Assembly: GCA_000697455.1 (NCBI GenBank)
Contig: JNET01030212.1
Location: forward strand, 1 to 10,428
Source: Basidiobolus heterosporus B8920
Lineage: Eukaryota > Basidiobolomycota > Basidiobolomycetes > Basidiobolales > Basidiobolaceae
Direction of reading: 5' to 3'
Length of the DNA: 10,428 nt
Shown: piece by piece, positions 8,067 to 10,428 of the stretch
How the letters are laid out: each line of letters opens with the position of its first letter
How positions within the stretch are numbered: position 1 is the first letter of the stretch
Notes under the pieces: model-generated
Seen by the model: only the letters and a program-made list of their open reading frames with translations
The model's database searches: none
What the model was told of the DNA's origin: nothing
Position numbers and translations under genes: made by a program

Positions 8067-10428
8067 TCACGCTTGAGATAGTGTTTTGCGTACAGCAAGA
8101 ACTGAATCCTAAAAATTGAAGATGTCGATTAAACAAGAGAGCAAGACAGAACAAACACCAAGGAGATATATTACCACAATCACTGCATCTACACCATACT
8201 GCTTTTGCTTTTTGACATGGACAACATCGTTGTTTAAGGTGCCATATGTAAACAACAAAAGACCAGTTTCTTTGATAGTGCGAATCAACTTTGGTGCTTC
8301 GAGGATTGGATCGGATATGGCGACAATCCCAAGTAACCCAGCGTACTTGGCAAAACGCACCGCGTCTTCGATGGAGTTACACCGGGCATCAGCCATACGA
8401 GTCACACCAGCATCTGTCAAAAAGAACACTGGATAATTTGGCTGCTTTAGACTAAGCAGCAAGCAAATATCCGGATGGAATGACGAGAAGATGATATTGC
8501 GTTCGCCAACATTGTCATAAACACAAGCCAATACGTGGTCTACAAACTCATTGATATCACAATTACTCCATAACATGTCTCCCTCCACTTCATCAATCAT
8601 AGGATACTTCACTTCGATATTGAATCCTATAAAACTTGGAACATGCTACACTGAACAATCAGCATCGTACATTCTACAATGAACGCGAATCTAAAACCGA
8701 CCTTAAACACCTCCTCCAAGGTGGCGAATGGCGCTTGAATCGTGCCTAGTCCATTCCCCTTCATCTTCCCTGCAGTAGCAGAAAATATGGATCCATAGTC
8801 GTCTTCGGGGGAAAGAGAGCGTGGAATATGGAAGCTCTTGGAGCGTCCTCTATGCCTCATCTCTCTAAATCTGTCGCTTCTCTCTGGCGACGCACTTTTC
8901 TCGTTGTTGGATTGGAGCCCTGTCTTGTCTGGTCGGAGACCACGGAATTGCTTCAAAGTGATGGCATTGACAGGGACATCGAAACCAGTCTCAGTTATGG
9001 TCCAGTCATGATAGATAACTGGTACATGGTCCCGAGTAAGTTGCACATCTACAATTGATGATTTAGCGTTATCGCTTTCGCATGAAAACCACGCCATTGC
9101 TCTTACCAAATTCAATGTATTCAGCGCCAAGAGAGGCAGCGGTTACGAACGAGAGTACAGTATTTTCTCCAACTTGCAAATGTCCCTGTCCAGCAATTTT
9201 TTTGTTGGCACCGAGCCCTCTGTGGCCAATGACCTGCGAATTCTATTAGAACTTACGTGCTGTATGGTAGCTTCCTATCGAAATAGACCTACCTTAGTGG
9301 TGATGGATTTCCAGTAGGTATTTTGAGAGCCCACTACCAAGTTCTTGTGCATAAAGGGCTTAACAATGGTGAAATCAAAATAAACCGACCCAATCACGTC
9401 CAATTTATCAGACCCAACGATAGGAACTGTAACACTTCCTCCTAGACTAGACCTGTTTCTGGTACTGGTGGAGCGTAGAGAACGGACAGAGGCCGTTGCT
9501 CGACCAACAATCTTTTTGGAAGAACCATAGGTTGGAATGACATCGAATTTGAGTACCACGTCATCTACGCTTTCGGTGTAGAACATGATCGGATCCGCCG
9601 ACAAGGTTCTCACTGGTAAGTCAACAAATGCTGGCTCGCTACTCACATTAGTGGCTGATATGACTAAAGAGAGTGAAGTGCTAGGAACCATAGAGATTAA
9701 GGAAATATCGCTATTCTCAAGTTCAACGGGTGGAACAGTAATTCGTGTGTCATTAGTGCCGAGGGTGATTACAATCACACTCTGGTTCTGTAAAAACTTG
9801 TGTCCGTAAGCACGGTCCACTTGAATAATAGTTTCGGTTCTGGAGTCGGTTGGACTTTCCAAGGCAGGCTTTGTTAAAAATTCGGAAGGCTCCGTTGCCT
9901 GATCATCGCCGGCAACCCTGATGAGCTTGGCTGCTTCGTGATGGCCTCTATAAACTGCATGCTCGTGAGGTGTCCAATCGTTGATGTCTTTGGCAGATAT
10001 ATCGGCACCAGCCTTCACAAGCAATTCGATTACCTCTAGGTGGCCCTCGATAGCTAAATGAAAACGTCAATGTCTGAATGGAAGAATAGTGTGCCAAAAG
10101 TAACGAACCTGCTAGGAAAAGTGGTGTCCAGCCGTTGAATCTTTCTCTCGCCTCTAGGTTAATTTCCCGTTTACCGAACTGCTTGGCCTCTTCGCCAGTT
10201 TGGTTCTTTGTAGGGGTATTGCTTAGCCCAACCAAAAGTTTCACACATTTACTATATCCGTCTCTAGCTGCAAGATGAAGAGGTGTCTCACCATCATCAT
10301 CGGCAAGATTCACATCAATATCATGTTGGAGTAAAACCTCAACGACATTATCGTGGCCGAGTTTACATGCAATGGCGAGGGGATTCTGCAAGTAAATGTT
10401 ATTAGCAGGCTTAGTAGGCAAATGAGCC
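8067..10428 (-). CDS. Glycerophosphodiester phosphodiesterase, Gde1 type (ankyrin repeats + GDPD), 5' partial
   Basis: Gde1-type enzymes hydrolyse glycerophosphocholine to choline and glycerol-3-phosphate in the cytoplasm and help recover phosphate and choline. Exons: 10385-10109, 10053-9293, 9233-9107, 9048-8698, 8626-8175 and 8108-8067, giving 669 residues here. The sequence at 10386-10428 looks like an intron end (CTAAT, then TTGCAG) but is also open in frame. Ankyrin repeats come first (GETPLHLAA, GWTPLFLAA across a splice, DWTPHEHAV). A middle beta-rich region of about 190 residues follows, as in yeast Gde1. The GDPD domain starts at 9233 with HRGLGAN, GENTVLSF and the catalytic E-F-D (split by the 9106-9049 intron), then the HD pair at 9010-9005, FNIEVKYP, and it ends GVDAVIVD. 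All catalytic residues I know of are present, which argues against the degenerate GDPD of Pho81. An Arg/Ser-rich insert lies near 8935-8780. The intron at 8697-8627 has a poor donor (GTTTTA) but is forced by frame. An N-terminal SPX domain is expected off the right edge. Confidence 0.92.

Noticed and set aside
8109-9130. Two separate minus-strand proteins of 167 residues each
   Set aside because: Both are pieces of one GDPD domain interrupted by introns at 9106-9049, 8697-8627 and 8174-8109; their odd hydrophobic ends are translated intron sequence.
1-10428. Search by eye for transposons, retroelement remnants, CRISPR-like arrays or bacterial-type operon signals
   Set aside because: No terminal repeats, transposase, polymerase or integrase motifs, and no regularly spaced repeats were seen; the region is fully explained by four host genes and short spacers.

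Overview
The window is eukaryotic nuclear DNA from a fungus, most likely an early-diverging (non-Dikarya) lineage such as a chytrid, zoopagomycete or mucoromycete. Four things point there: a division-2 chitin synthase, short GT-AG introns (about 54-78 nt), compact spacing between genes, and a C2CD5/CDP138-like gene that I know from animals and do not associate with yeasts or moulds. The species cannot be read from the sequence. No bacterial, viral or transposon sequence was seen.

Layout. On the + strand, 1-2063 is the 3' half of a class IV-like chitin synthase gene. It enters from beyond the left edge and carries the whole glycosyltransferase core plus the C-terminal membrane segments. It converges, across about 340 bases (2064-2399), on a minus-strand ArfGAP gene (4055 down to 2400). 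I resolve that gene into eight exons encoding a 407-residue ArfGAP-UBA-Gln/Asn-rich protein of the Gts1/Ucp3 type. The model needs a 10-nt microexon and contains a likely stop-free 57-nt intron. After a 489-base spacer, the minus-strand gene at 7740 down to 4545 encodes a full-length, 1045-residue C2CD5-like protein in two exons. After 326 more bases, the minus-strand gene entering from the right edge (10428 down to 8067) is the 3' part of a Gde1-type glycerophosphodiester phosphodiesterase, with ankyrin repeats, a middle domain and a GDPD catalytic domain, split by at least five introns.

How the genes relate. This looks like an ordinary gene-dense stretch rather than a dedicated operon or cluster. 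The three minus-strand genes are tandem, each with its own spacer; two have an AATAAA-type signal shortly after the stop. A loose membrane-trafficking theme (chitin synthase cargo, ArfGAP, C2-domain exocytosis factor, phospholipid-derivative hydrolase) is noted but is inference only. The points most worth a second look are the ArfGAP microexon, the frame-preserving intron, and the complete C2CD5-like protein in a fungus with four apparent YbjQ-like repeats and a zinc-ribbon-like cysteine quartet placed at a splice junction.
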